Shown: in pieces, positions 33,796-47,135 of the stretch
Layout: each line of letters opens with the position of its first letter
Position numbering within the stretch: position 1 is the stretch's first letter
DNA from: Flaccisagitta enflata
Taxonomy: Eukaryota; Chaetognatha; Sagittoidea; Aphragmophora
Reading direction: 5' to 3'
DNA: 64,000 nt
NCBI GenBank assembly: GCA_965153355.1
Contig: OZ231127.1
Span: 84,692,001 to 84,756,000, forward strand
Translations under genes and position numbers: made by a program
Notes under the pieces: generated by a model
What the model was told of the DNA's origin: nothing
Seen by the model: the letters and a program-made list of their open reading frames with translations, nothing else
Database searches by the model: none

Positions 33796-34291
33796 AACTA
33801 GTCATCCAAGGATCGCACATGGTCAGCGGTACCCAATGCCCTGCTTGGAGTGATCCAGAAAAGAAGTGGACGGAGAGCAGGGCAGCGGCCCCAAAGGGCC
33901 GATGTCTTGTAGAACACAGGGGGGAACTTTGCTCTGAGGGGGCGTATTTAAGGCCTGATTTAGGCCACTGAAGTCATGTTTGAGAGCTGGAGGGCAGAAT
34001 TAAGGCTTGGAGAGCTGATTTGAGGTTTGGAGGGCAAATTTGAGCCACGGAGGGCTGATTTGATGCTTGGAGGGCAGATTTGAAGTCTGGAGGTCAGATT
34101 TGAGAGGGGGGGTGATTTGAAGCCAGGAAGGCCGATTTGAGGCCTGGAGGGCTACATAGAGGGTTGGGAGGGCAAACATGAGGCCTTGGTGGTCAATGGG
34201 GGGGGGGAGACGGAAAGATGGAAGGACAGACAGACGTCAGGAAATTCTTGTGTTCTACAGGACATCGGCCCTTTGGGGCCGCTGCCCAAAA
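33796..34291 (+). mobile_element. family D element
   Basis: Same start as 18976 (AACTAGTCATCCAAGGATCG), then GGGCAGCGGCCCCAAAGGG, GTCTTGTAGAACACAGGGG. The right half is inverted: TTGTGTTCTACAGGACATCG, GGCCGCTGCCC. The middle is GGAGGGCAGATTTGAGG-type units. Confidence 0.75.
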
Positions 34292-34502
34292 AGGATAAGG
34301 GGAAGGAGGAGGAGGAGGGGGAGGCAGAAAACGCAAATCAATGAGAAGGGTAAAGAGGAGGACAGAGAGCGAAAGAGGAGGAGAGGGGATGAGACAGAGA
34401 GGCGGGGGGGGGGGAACAGCAACAGAGAGCGAAACAGAAGAATGAACAATCAGACAATCGCACAATCGCACAAAGACAGACAGACAGACAGACACACTCA
34501 CT

Positions 34503-34797
<295 letters not shown>

Positions 34798-34929
34798 AAA
34801 ACATGAAATTTAGACGGACAGATATCGAGAGACAGAAAAAGAATTGCACTAAGCCGAGGAAGGTCGTAGAGAGCGTCTCCAAAATTTAAAAGAAAACATC
34901 AAATTCACGCCACAATTTTCAATAAAAAT

Positions 34930-35815
34930 CCAATCATGACAAATGAGCAGTTTGGCATTATTTGACAGTGGAGACGCACTTGGTGATAAGAGACTGAGGT
35001 ACACTGAAACGGACAAAAGAGCAGTTTGGCATTATTTGACAGTGGAGACGCACTTGGTGATAAGAGACTGAGGTACCCTGAAACGGACATACAAGCAGTT
35101 TGGCATTATTTGACAGTGGAGACGCACTTGGTGATAAGAGACTGAGGTACCCTGAAACAAACATATACACTTTTTTTTTTTTATAAGAACCTAGTTTATA
35201 AGAACATCAAGGCTTCGAATGGCCTCAAAATTAAGAAATATTTAAGAACATAGGCTTTTGCTTCAAGAAGAAAAATTTATTGAAAAAAAAAAAAAAAAAA
35301 CCCTTGAATTTTAGTATAATTAAGATAATATTTTATGATTTTTAAACAAATACCATAAAAACATCCCCAGACTTTAATAATTGGTATTTGTTTTAATAGT
35401 ATTTAATTAAAACATCTTTAGTATAATTGAGTAATAGTATATTATAAGGTTTCTTATAGTTTATATGGTACTTCAAATTAAGAACGCTCTAAGAACGTTG
35501 AAGGTTCCATTTGGCCTTGAAAATAAGAACATGAAGCCTTCGAAAAAAAAGTGACGTTCTTATAAAAAAAAAAAAGTGTAAGCAGTTTGGCATTACTTGA
35601 CAGTGGAGACGCACTTGGTGATAAGAGACTGAGGTACACTGAAACGGACAAAAGAGCAGTTTGGCATTATTTGACAGTGGAGCCGCACTTGGTGATAAGA
35701 GACTGAGGTACCCTGAAACGGACGGATGGGCAGTTTAGCCTTTTCTTGACAATGAAGACGTACTTGTTGATAAGAGTGACTGAGGTACCCTTAAACGGAC
35801 TAGTTAACAGCGTGG
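34930..35815. repeat. 74-bp satellite array, about 7 units
   Basis: GCAGTTTGGCATTATTTGAC starts at 34947, 35021, 35095, 35582, 35656 and 35730: exactly 74 bases apart apart from the MITE at 35168-35578. The unit continues GTGGAGACGCACTTGGTGAT and AAGAGACTGAGGTACCC. The first units are nearly identical; the last decays toward 35815. 74 is not a multiple of 3, so it is not coding. Confidence 0.9.
35168..35578. mobile_element. TA-flanked MITE inside a 74-bp satellite
   Basis: Inverted ends CACTTTTTTT...ATAAGAAC (about 23 bp) with TA on each side. Next to each end is a second inverted block AAGGCTTCGAA. It breaks one unit of the 74-bp array exactly between ACATA and AGCAG, so the empty site can be read from the neighbouring units. 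Confidence 0.8.
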
Positions 35816-36055
35816 CTATATCATACAACGGCGAGACAAAGTAACCCTAAAACAAGCAGATGAGCATTGTTGCTTCAATGAAGAGCGACAATGCTATTGA
35901 AGATGGGAGAAAGAGTTTCCCCAGAACTGACCAATGAACAGCGTGCCTTTTTTTGACAATGACGATGCCAAATTAATGGAACTGATTTTGAGACAGCATG
36001 TGACGCCTCTGCTTGTCCTCTCACTCCGCTTTCTACCCGGTACTCCCCCTCCCCC

Positions 36056-36273
36056 TTTTTAGTCGCGTGCTACGCGACTCTACACCCCGCTTTGTCGGTC
36101 CGTCCGTCGGTCCGTCCGTCCGTCCGTCCGTCCGTCCCGTCCGTCACACTTTACTTTTTCGGCATTTATGGGGTTTTTGGCCTTACTGCTCCTGCCCAAA
36201 TGCTCCACTGACCTCAATTACGGCCCCTGCCCACCCGCACGCGACTGGGGTAGCCTTGTATCCGGCCTTGTTT
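36056..36273 (+). mobile_element. family A hairpin-ended element, complete copy
   Basis: Very close to the copy at 30669: same hairpin with TGCTA loop, GTCC array, CTGCTCCTGCCCAAATG body, and end GTATCCGGCCTTGTTT. The similarity suggests recent activity. Confidence 0.85.
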
Positions 36274-36414
36274 CTCCTTTTCTTTTGTTTTCGCGGTCTC
36301 TAGCTTAATTCCTTCTTTATCTCTTTACTCAGGTCTTGTTTCTTTTTTGCGCGGGTAAACAACCAAAGCCCTCATTTCGCTTGTACCTTCCGATGGTAAA
36401 TAATTGGTTCGCGT

Positions 36415-36453
36415 GTCTCTGTCTCTGTCTCTGTCTCTGTCTCTGTCCATCTG

Positions 36454-36533
<80 letters not shown>
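36415..36533. repeat. TCTGTC then CT array
   Basis: (TCTGTC)n to about 36447, then (CT)n. Confidence 0.95.
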
Positions 36534-36538
<5 letters not shown>

Positions 36539-36791
36539 CCCTCGGCCACTTGATACCAACTCTGATCTGGATCTACGGCAATAACAAAAGGTGGAAAACC
36601 TAAACACGGCTTTACTCTTTTCCAAATGTCAAGCACCAGTTTAGGCTGCGTTTACTTTGCGAAAGCTAGTTTGTTTACTTTTACATTTCATTCCTTATAT
36701 AAAAAGCTTGGCCATGGCATTTTCGAAATGAACATACATAACATCCTCCAACACATAAAAAAGGCTGAAGCATTCTCTTGATCGTCTGTGA

Positions 36792-37088
<297 letters not shown>

Positions 37089-37226
37089 ATTCAAACCGAG
37101 CGTTGCTACACGTCGAGCATCGTTCGAAACAACGAATCGGAATATAAGTGCAGGAGCCTGTTTAAATGGCTTCAAACGGGCATTTCCTACGCCTAACAAC
37201 GTCGGCGTCCAAAAATATGAGACGAC

Positions 37227-37442
<216 letters not shown>

Positions 37443-37480
37443 TAGTAGAATGAGGTAGATAAACGGACAGAAAGACAAAG

Positions 37481-38229
37481 CAGCTGAGTTTCCTACGATT
37501 CTAAGAAACGTAGGAATCTGGGTTAGAAAGCTTAGGATTCTAAGTTTACTAACCAAGTTTACAATGGGAAATTGAGTTTTTTTCATTTTAATCCAGAAAG
37601 CGCCCCTTCAATTTTTCCAATTTTTTGGGTGGTTACTAACAACGGGAATACATCCTGATGCCATAGAATAATAGCGTCGCCACCCTACTCTAAGTTGGTG
37701 GAAAAAGTGAAAGAAAAATTTTAATCTAGGTTTCTTACGTTTCTAGGTTTTCTAAGAAGATTTTGCATAGGTTGCTTAGAATTCTAGGTTTTCCAAGATT
37801 AACAATGTCAGCGAAAATGAAAATCTTTTCTAACAAAAAAGTGAATCAACCAATGAAAGGAGCAACAGATGTACAAGGAAGAAAAAAATTCTATTCTTGC
37901 TGATATTGTTAATCCTTGGAAATCTAGAATTCTTAGAAACATAAGCAACATTTTCCTAGAAAACCTAGAAACCTAAGAAACGTAGGTAGGATTTTTTCAT
38001 TCACATTTTTTATCTATTTACAGCGGAGTGGCGATGCTATTCTTTTATGGCATCTGGATGTTGTGCCATCATGGACAATCACCCAAGAAAGGAGAAAAAT
38101 CAAAGCAGCGCTTCTTGGGTTATAATGAAAAGACTCACTTTCCCTTTGTAAAATCAGCTAGGAAACCTAGAAACGTAAGCTTTCTAACCCAGAATCCTAG
38201 GTTTCTTAGAATCGTAGGATACCCAGCTG
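37481..38229. mobile_element. 749-bp foldback element in a CAGA array
   Basis: Left CAGCTGAGTTTCCTACGATT and right reverse complement CAGCTGGGTATCCTACGATT, continuing through TCTAAGAAAC and GGGTTAGAAAGCTTA. CAAAG lies directly outside both ends, and both outer flanks are GACA/CAGA microsatellite. Extra internal copies of CTAGGTTTCTTACG give further pairing. Confidence 0.75.
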
Positions 38230-38263
38230 CAAAGAGAGACAGACAGACAAAGAGAGCCAGACT

Positions 38264-38284
<21 letters not shown>

Positions 38285-38307
<23 letters not shown>

Positions 38308-38532
38308 CACAGAGAAAGTGATAGAGAATGACCAGGAGCTGGATGAAGACGGAAGATGGAAAAGGGGATAAAAACCCAAGACAAAAAGACAGACAAACAG
38401 AGAGACAGATAAACAGACAGACACACAGACAGACACACAGACAGACACACAGACACACAGACGGAGAAAGTGATGGAGGATGACCAGGAGCTGGATGAAG
38501 ACGGATGATGGAAAAGGGAATGAAAACCTAAA

Positions 38533-38577
<45 letters not shown>

Positions 38578-38647
38578 GAAAGTGATAGAGAATGACCAGG
38601 AGTTGGATGAAGACGGATGATGGAAAAGGGAATGAAAACCCAAAACT

Positions 38648-38702
<55 letters not shown>

Positions 38703-38962
38703 CGATTGACCGACAGACAGACACATAGAAAGACAGAAAGATGGACAGACAGACAGTCAGATGGACAGACAGAGAAAGTGATAGAGAATGACCAGGAGTT
38801 GGATGAAGACGGAAGAAGGAAAAGGGAATGAAAATCTAAAACAGACAGACAGACAGACAGACAGACAGAAAGATAGACCGACAGACAGAGAAAGTGATAG
38901 AGAATGACCAGGAGTTGGATGAAGACGGAAGAAGGAAAAGGGAATGAAAATCTAAAACAGTC

Positions 38963-38997
<35 letters not shown>

Positions 38998-39072
38998 GAA
39001 AGTGATAGAGAATGACCAGGAGCTGTATGAAGATGGAAGAAGGAAAAGGAAATGAAAACCCAAGACAGACGG

Positions 39073-39145
<73 letters not shown>

Positions 39146-39215
39146 GAAAGTGATAGAGAATGACCAGGAGTTGGATGAAGACGGAAGAAGGAAAAAGAAA
39201 TGAAAACCCAGAACT

Positions 39216-39269
<54 letters not shown>

Positions 39270-39432
39270 GAAAGTTATAGAGAATGACCAGGAGCTGGAT
39301 GAAGATGGAAGACGGAAAAGGAAATGAAAACCCATGACAGACACACAGACAGACAGACAGACAGACAGAGAAAGTGATAGAGAATGACCAGGAGCTGGAT
39401 GAAGATGGAAGACGGAAAAGGAAATGAAAACC
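38285..39432. repeat. composite minisatellite: nine ~68-bp cores between CAGA arrays
   Basis: A core AGAGAAAGTGATAGAGAATG, ACCAGGAGYTGGATGAAGAC, GGAAGATGGAAAAGG, AATGAAAACCCA recurs nine times (centres near 38330, 38478, 38594, 38791, 38901, 39016, 39163, 39289, 39388). The cores are separated by CAGA arrays of 20-100 bases that differ in length. Cores are very alike, so spread is recent. Minus-strand frames such as FHSLFHHPSSSSSWSFSITF are translations of this repeat. Confidence 0.9.
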
Positions 39433-39551
39433 CGAAGACTATACGAAAGCTCCAAAGTGGAGACGGGCCAAGGAGATAAAAAGAGATATTAAAGGGAAGG
39501 AAATGCCGTAGTAAAAGCGTCACTACTTCCACACGCTGGGATCAACATAAC

Positions 39552-39838
39552 AACAAGTGACGCGGGGTCACAATGAAGTTGCGGATGGATGCCAAATGGG
39601 TAGGGGTGGACATCCAACATCAACCCCCTCCACACCCCATACACACGAGCACACATAGACAATCACAACTGCTGCATCATTAATGCGCGTTTTCACACAT
39701 TCCAACTCGAGTGTGACCCATGGACCGACGGACAGACCCACAGATGAACCAATGAACCGATGAACCGATGGACCGATGGACCAATGAACTAACAGACGGG
39801 CAAAGCCTCTTATAGAGTTGCGTGTCCGCATTGAAAAA
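39552..39838 (-). mobile_element. family A element, GTGACGCGGGGTCAC subfamily
   Basis: Same head and tail as 29169-29356 with a longer middle containing GACC/GATG-type units; the tail hairpin is slightly decayed (GTTGCGTGTCCGCATTG). Confidence 0.75.
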
Positions 39839-39839
39839 T

Positions 39840-40202
39840 GCAAGGCCTAACTCAAGTCACTTGGGCCAAAAAAGATGTTAGAACAGTGGCTTTCAGGAAA
39901 CAATGGAGTGAATTAACGTTTTGAACAGAGTTTGAATTTTTAAATGGGTAATAAAATGGCAATTTTTAGTTGCTTGGATAATAAAAGAAGGAGTAAAACA
40001 ATTGTGGAATAATGATCAAACATAGTTAAAAATTTAAACTTAATTGAGATATTTTCAAGAATAGATAATTTCAAGCATAGATGTAATGATGAATAAGGAA
40101 TGATTGTTTTGAAATTGGCAAAAAAATGGCAGAACTATGTAAAAATGGCTATTGAATGGGAAAATCAATCAGCGTAAAAAATGGTCAACCAACGTCAGAG
40201 TG
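39840..40202. other. no gene seen
   Basis: AT-rich unassigned sequence with several AAATGGC motifs. Confidence 0.55.
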
Positions 40203-40899
40203 GAACAGGTCGCCCAAGGGCAATATGTGGTCAGCGATACCCGTTGCCCTGCTTTGAGTGATTGTGAATTGGAGTGAAGGGAAGCAGGGCAGCGGCCCCG
40301 AAGGGGACGAAGTCCTGTAGAACACAGGGGGACTTTCGTTCGTCCTGCCTGCAGAAGTGGATGAGATGCGATAGAGGGCTGACTGAAGGCCTTCTAGAGC
40401 CTAATCTGAGGTCTAAGAAGGCTGCTGCCAATTGGAAGATGGGAGGGCTGACTTGAGGCTTAAGAGAGCTGGAATAAGGCTTGAAAGGTCAGAGGACTGA
40501 TTTGAAGCCTGAGAGCAATAAATTGAGGCTTAGATAGCTGATTTGAGGCCTGAGAGATCTAGTTTGAGGCCTGAGAGGCCAGGTTTGAGGCCTGAGGATT
40601 TGAATTTGAGGCCGAAGAAGCTCAATTTGAGGCCTGAGAGGCCAGGTTTGAGGCCTGAGAGGCCGGTTTTGAGGCCTGAGAGGCTTGATTTGAGACCTGA
40701 GAGGCTTGATTTGAGGCCTGAGAGGCCGGATTTGAGGCCTGAGAGGCCAGATTTGGGGTCTGAGAGGCCAGATTTGAGGCCTGAGGAGCCTGATGGGCGG
40801 ACGAACGGACGGATGAACGAATTAACGAACAAACGGACGAACGAAAGTCCCCCGGTGTTCTACAGGACTTCGTTCCCTTCGGGGCCGCTGCCCAAAAAG
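40203..40899 (+). mobile_element. family D element, best-preserved copy
   Basis: GGGCAGCGGCCCCGAAGGGG, then AGTCCTGTAGAACACAGGGG and GACTTTCGTTCGTC at the left; GACGAACGAAAGTCCCCC, GTGTTCTACAGGACTTCG and GGGGCCGCTGCCC at the right, so the two ends pair over about 60 bases. Between them are 15 or more ~21-bp units TTTGAGGCCTGAGAGGCCAG and a GGACGAAC array. Long frames through it (Gly-Leu-Ser-Gly-Leu-Lys repeats) are shadows of the minisatellite. Confidence 0.8.
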
Positions 40900-41046
40900 C
40901 AATATGGAATATTTGAAGCCAACGTGGAAATGGACGAAGAAATGGGAAAGATGAAGGCGATAATGGAACAGATAAAGCCGCAAAAGATACGATCATGGAA
41001 GGAAAACGGGTGACCAGGAGATGAAGAACACGTGCTACACCGAAAA

Positions 41047-42099
<1,053 letters not shown>

Positions 42100-42109
42100 C
42101 CACAAATTT

Positions 42110-42727
42110 CAAAGTGCCTAGAAGAATACCAAAAAAGTTTAAACAAAATCATCATGCCCTCAATTTGACTTCATGGAAATTCTTTAGATCGCCTTTTTAT
42201 TTCTTTTTTTTCTTCTTTTTTCTTCAGCGACCTCGAGATTCAAGGCATGCCACGATGTGACACCACCCAAAGAGATGGCGCCTGGTAGAGCTCGTCCTTG
42301 GGCGCCAACAACCACCGACCACGTGGGAGTAGCAAAGGGCAAAAATTGGGAATGGCAGCGGTGGCTGGGAAAAGGGGGTCATTGTGTTAGAGATGTACCT
42401 TGGGAATGGTGTGGTGATGATGGAGAGGATAATGGCGATGGAAAACTGTGGTAGACTGTGGTAATTTAAAGGTGGTTTGGTGGTGGCTTGGTGTTAATTT
42501 GGTGGTAAATTTGTTCTACTTGAATTCAAACAAGATTTTGATTCAAAAGCCCGTCATAACCTTGCTGTCAAACCCTAAGCATCGCACACAGTATTATTCT
42601 ATATGCATAGTTGTTATTTACTTTCCCCATATTTTCTAGACGACATCTACTGTAAGTCGTGATAGGGATGGCAAAGGGGGGACGACATGGTGAGTGTGTG
42701 GGATGGTATTTATGTTTGTGAGTGGTG
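42110..42727. other. no gene assigned
   Basis: Less repetitive, with a pyrimidine tract and CAG at 42196-42228 that could be a splice acceptor; the frames that follow show no secure domain. Confidence 0.45.
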
Positions 42728-42845
<118 letters not shown>

Positions 42846-42941
42846 GTTTCATTGATAAGCGAAGCCGTGAAGCTAATCTCCAACTGGGATCGTTAAGAGT
42901 GACCGGGGCGCAAAAAAAAGGAGAGATGGCGTCGCCTCTGA

Positions 42942-43202
42942 GGGCGTGTTTCTAGTGACCACCAAAAACGCGTTCGTTTCCGTGAAACGCGTTTACAGCA
43001 TGAACACATATTCAAGAATTTCAATTGTCCCAAAAGGGAGTGAGCGAAGCGAGTCCGTGAACAGAGCAAGCAAGCAAAGCGACTCTGGCAAAGCAAAGCG
43101 TTGTGGAGCCAGTGAGTGGAGTGAGCGGTATGAGCGAATGAATGTAGCGAGCGACCGAGTGGCCCGTTAAAAACGCGATTGTCTGTGACTAGGAACAGGC
43201 CC
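42942..43202 (+). mobile_element. family B MITE, complete with target duplication
   Basis: Inverted ends GGGCGTGTTTCTAGTGAC / right reverse complement GGGCCTGTTCCTAGTCAC, continuing to AAAAACGCG on both sides. TCTGA lies directly outside both ends. The middle is GAGTGAGCGAAGCGAG-type units. 261 bp, non-coding. Confidence 0.8.
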
Positions 43203-43374
43203 TCTGAGAGTCACAGAAAGTCACATGAGGGACAATAGGTTAACTGAAAAGCGGAATCGAAAAAACTGAAAACGAGAATGAAAGGAGGAAGGGAAGACAG
43301 AGGAAGAGTGGGGAGGAATGGAGGAATGGAGGAAAGGAAAAAAAGGAGGAAGGAGGAGTGGAGGAAGGGACGAG

Positions 43375-43487
43375 GCCAAGTACAAGTAGGCCGATAAGAT
43401 GTGCCGTGTGGATAATCGTGCGAATGCATTACTGACCGACAGACAGACGGACAGAGCCAGTTATAGAGGTGCTTTTGCGCACCTAAA
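43375..43487 (-). mobile_element. family A element, AGGTGC-hairpin subfamily
   Basis: GGCCAAGTACAAGTAGGCC head, GATGTGCCGTGTGGATAATCG, a GACA/GACG array, CAGAGCCAGTTATAG, then the hairpin AGGTGCTTTTGCGCACCT. Confidence 0.75.
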
Positions 43488-43494
43488 ATGATTA

Positions 43495-43700
43495 CGAAGG
43501 AGACAATAAAGGAAGGAAAGTAGGAAAGTAGGAAGGTTGGAAGGGAGAAAGGAAGGAAGGAAGGAGGGAAGGAAGAAAGGAAGGAAGGAAGGAACGAAGG
43601 AAGGAAGGTAGGAAGGAAGAAAGGAAGAGAGGAAGAAAGAAAGGAAAGAAGGAAGAAAGGAATTTAAGGAAGGAAGGATGGAAAGAAGAAAGGAAGGAGC
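43495..43700. repeat. GGAA array, degenerate
   Basis: (GGAA)n with GAAA and GGAG variants. Confidence 0.9.
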
Positions 43701-43879
43701 AGTCTACAGAAAAAAATTGTGAAGATTTCGTTGACTTATCAAAAGAGAAAGAGTGTGTGTTTTACTGAGTGTATGTGTGATGGAAGAAGAAGGACAAAGA
43801 GATGAAAGGCGGGAAGAGGGAGCAAAGAAAATGTCCTGGGATTTGAAAATGAGAAGGACACGAGACGCGAGGCGCCAAA

Positions 43880-44585
43880 ATGACCGGGAAAACCGAAAAC
43901 GTGAGAAGGCAATGTCAGGGAAGGGAGGCAGTGAGGGGACAAGGAGGCAATATCAGGGAAGGGAGGCAATATCAGTAAAGGGAGGCAGAGAGGGGAGAGG
44001 GAGGCAGAAAGAGGAGAGGGATGCAATGTAAGGGAAGGGAGGCAGAGAGGGAAGAAAGAGGCAATGTCAGCGAAGGGAGTCAGAGAGGGGAATAGGAGGC
44101 AACGTTAGGAGACAGGGAGGCAATGTTAGGAAAAGGAGGCAGAGAGGTAAGAGAAAGGTAGAAAGGTGACAGGAAGGCAATGTAAAGGAAGGGAAGCAGA
44201 GAGGGAAGAAGCAGGTGATGTGAAGGAATGGAGGCAGAAAGAGGAATGGGACGCGATGTGAAGGAAGGGAGGCAGAGAGAGAGCAGATGGAGGCAATTTG
44301 AGGGAAGGGAGGCAGAGTCGGGAGGGCGAGGCGATATAAGGGGAGAGGAAGGCAATGTAAGGGAAGGGAGGCAGAGTGGGAAGAAGGGGCCAATGTGAAG
44401 GGAGGGAGGAAGAAAGAGGAATGGGACGCGATGTGAAGGGAGGCAGAGAGAGAGGAGATAGAGATAATTTGAGGAAAGGGAGTTAGAATGGGGAGAGGGA
44501 GGCAAAGTGAGGGAGTAAAGATTGAAAAGGGGAAATGGAGGCAATGTGAGATATGAGGCGCAGTGAAGGAACCAGAGTGGAAGCT
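43880..44585. repeat. purine-rich minisatellite GGGAGGCAATGT
   Basis: Alternating units AAGGGAGGCAGAGAGGGGAG and GGAGGCAATGTGAGGGAAGG over 700 bases, almost free of pyrimidines on this strand. Minus-strand Pro/Ser/Leu-rich frames are its translation. Confidence 0.85.
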
Positions 44586-44709
44586 TATTGGTTGAAGAGC
44601 GGTAGATAGATGAAAGGGAGGAAAAATGAGGCTGGGGGGAAGGGGGCTGAAAGACCGAGTAACTCGAAAATGTAGGTAGTCAATGTAACAAAAGGGAGAC
44701 CAGCAACAT

Positions 44710-45304
44710 AACTATGGCAAAAATAAAAAAGACAGTGATTTGCAAAATACTGCTATGAGCTCATTTTTTTGAATAATGTGAAATCCTTTTTGGTGGTAAT
44801 AGAATGACAAATTTGTGATTCAGCAAAAAAATCAGAACTCAAAAAAGTTGATTTTTGTACCCACAGCATCAGTTTTTGTAAGATTAGTCAGAAAATGATT
44901 TTCCCACTGATTCAAATTTTTACATGACTTAGAATTGTTACTGCGGGCTCATTTTTTTGAATGGCCAGAAATCTTTTTATGTGTCCATAGTATTTTGAAT
45001 TTCATACACAGCAAAAAAGTCAGAACTCAAAAAAGTTAATTTTGTAGCATCATTTTTTGTAACAGTTGTCAAAATGAATCTCAGAAAGTTGTAAAAATAG
45101 AGCTTTTTTCCCCTCTTTTTTCCAATGGTTTTTTCAGAAAAAGTGATGCCACGGGCTCAAAAACCAACATTTTTGAGCTCCGATTTTTTTGCTGAGTAGG
45201 TAATTTGATATACTTTTACTACTTAAAAGGATTTTAAGCAGATCAATAAAATGAGGGCGTAGGAATAGATTGAAATAACTGTCTTTTTTTTCTTTGCCAT
45301 AGTT
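44710..45304. mobile_element. MITE with ACTATGGCAAA ends
   Basis: TAACTATGGCAAAAATAAA at the left and TTTCTTTGCCATAGTTA at the right, extending to GACAGT on both sides; TA at both edges. The interior has two ~190-bp direct copies starting GGCTCATTTTTTTGAAT (44757, 44947) and an inverted third at 45140-45200. Confidence 0.7.
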
Positions 45305-45552
45305 ATTGGGAGCAAGAAAGGTGGTTTGTTGATATATTCATGATAACATGGTGCATGTTAGTATTGGTATTCTTGATTTTGTCAGCCACAGGCACAGGCT
45401 TTGCTGCGACTAAATATATCTGTGCATGTTGGGAAAACTGTAGAGTTCATTGACTTGAAACTTGATGTGAAATGGAGGTTGCAAGGACGGTTTCACATCG
45501 ACAGATGCACCGAAAAAGCTCTGAACCAAAACTGACAGACAGGCAGACAAAA

Positions 45553-46066
<514 letters not shown>

Positions 46067-46189
46067 AAAGGTTGTGTCTGTCCCGATTGAAAGAGGGGAG
46101 CCAAAAATGGTTTCAACTTTCATTTTGTTTGGATTTCTTGAAAGACCAAAACAAAAGAAGGAATAAATCCATTTTATCCCGGGCGGCAA

Positions 46190-46495
46190 AAAGGCTTGAG
46201 ACCTAACGCCTGCCCCAAAACTGTGGCGTGAAATTGGTGACATCGACGCAGAAACTTGTGACAACTTGTTGCGTTTGTTGCACTAATGCACTTGAAACTA
46301 ACAACCGCAACAATATCCCTCATTAGCCAAACTGAATCAAATAGAGGAGACCTAACGCCTGCCCGAAAACTGTGGCGCGAAATTGGCGACATCGACGCGG
46401 AAACTTGTGACAACTTGTTGCATTTGTTGCACTAATGCACTTGAAACTGACAAATGCAACAATACTATCCAAACTGAATCAAATGGAGGAGGGCT
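46190..46495. repeat. tandem duplication of a ~148-bp unit
   Basis: GAGACCTAACGCCTGCCC, AACTTGTGACAACTTGTTGC and GCACTAATGCACTTGAAAC occur twice in order (from 46198 and from 46346). Diverged relatives at 46945-47105 (CAAATGCCTGCCCCAATACT) show it was once a longer array. Confidence 0.8.
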
Positions 46496-46595
46496 TATAT
46501 TTGACTTGAAGACTGTCCATTTCATCCTCGGTGTCAATAGGGGTTAAGGTCAAATACCGGGCGGCAAGATTGAAGATGGCCCATTATATATATAT

Positions 46596-46920
46596 GAAGT
46601 GTGCAACAAAAAGTAAAAATGTTTATCTGAAGAAAATCTTTTTATAGAAATAGTCTTTCAAAATTGTTAAATTTAGTAAAGTGCAACAGACTGAATTCCT
46701 GTAAAGTATATGCTTCCACTCATATACGTACAAATCGAAACTTAGGCTATGACCCCTAAGTTTGTGGTCGAGGAAGTAATTATCAATAACCTTTGAATTA
46801 GTATTTTGTAAAGGCAGTTGTTCTTACACTTAGATAATTTTTCTTAAGTCTATAGAATATTAGGTTAATGGGATAAAGTTATATGCTGGCTTCTGGCATT
46901 GTCTAGGACTGACAACTCAG
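46596..46920 (+). mobile_element. partial copy of the 33011 pogo-like MITE interior
   Basis: GTGCAACAAAAAGTA, TATGCTTCCACTCATATAC, GACTTCTGGCATTG-type blocks in the same order as 33065-33390, heavily diverged; ends missing. Confidence 0.6.
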
Positions 46921-47135
46921 CAAGGTTAGAATTTACATGATAAGGAGTTCAGGCAGCAAAAAAGTTTGAGGACCTTAATCCTGTATCAAAAGTTTAGTAT
47001 GTGTTTGGTGATATTGACACAGAATGGTATGCTTAAATTAGAGCTTGCCCTGACAAAAAGGCTCGAGGTCAAATGCCTGCCCCAATACTGTGGCATACAA
47101 TTTGTGATATTGAAGCATTTAATCAGAATTTCAAA

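Noticed and set aside
38285-39432. Core-and-spacer layout recalling a CRISPR array
   Set aside because: Spacers are low-complexity CAGA of variable length; cores are longer and the genome is eukaryotic.
38184-39455. Repeated FHSLFHHPSSSSSWSFSITF peptide
   Set aside because: Translation of the non-coding 68-bp core; frame changes between units because CAGA spacers vary.
40530-40832. Gly-Leu-Ser-Gly-Leu-Lys repeat protein resembling a structural repeat protein
   Set aside because: It coincides exactly with the family D minisatellite (21-bp units, a multiple of three).
42229-42300. A pyrimidine tract plus CAG followed by DLEIQGMPRCD, faintly like the cysteine switch of matrix metalloproteinases
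   Set aside because: Only PRC matches, Gly after Cys is missing, a stop follows within ten codons, and no neighbouring metalloproteinase exon is visible.
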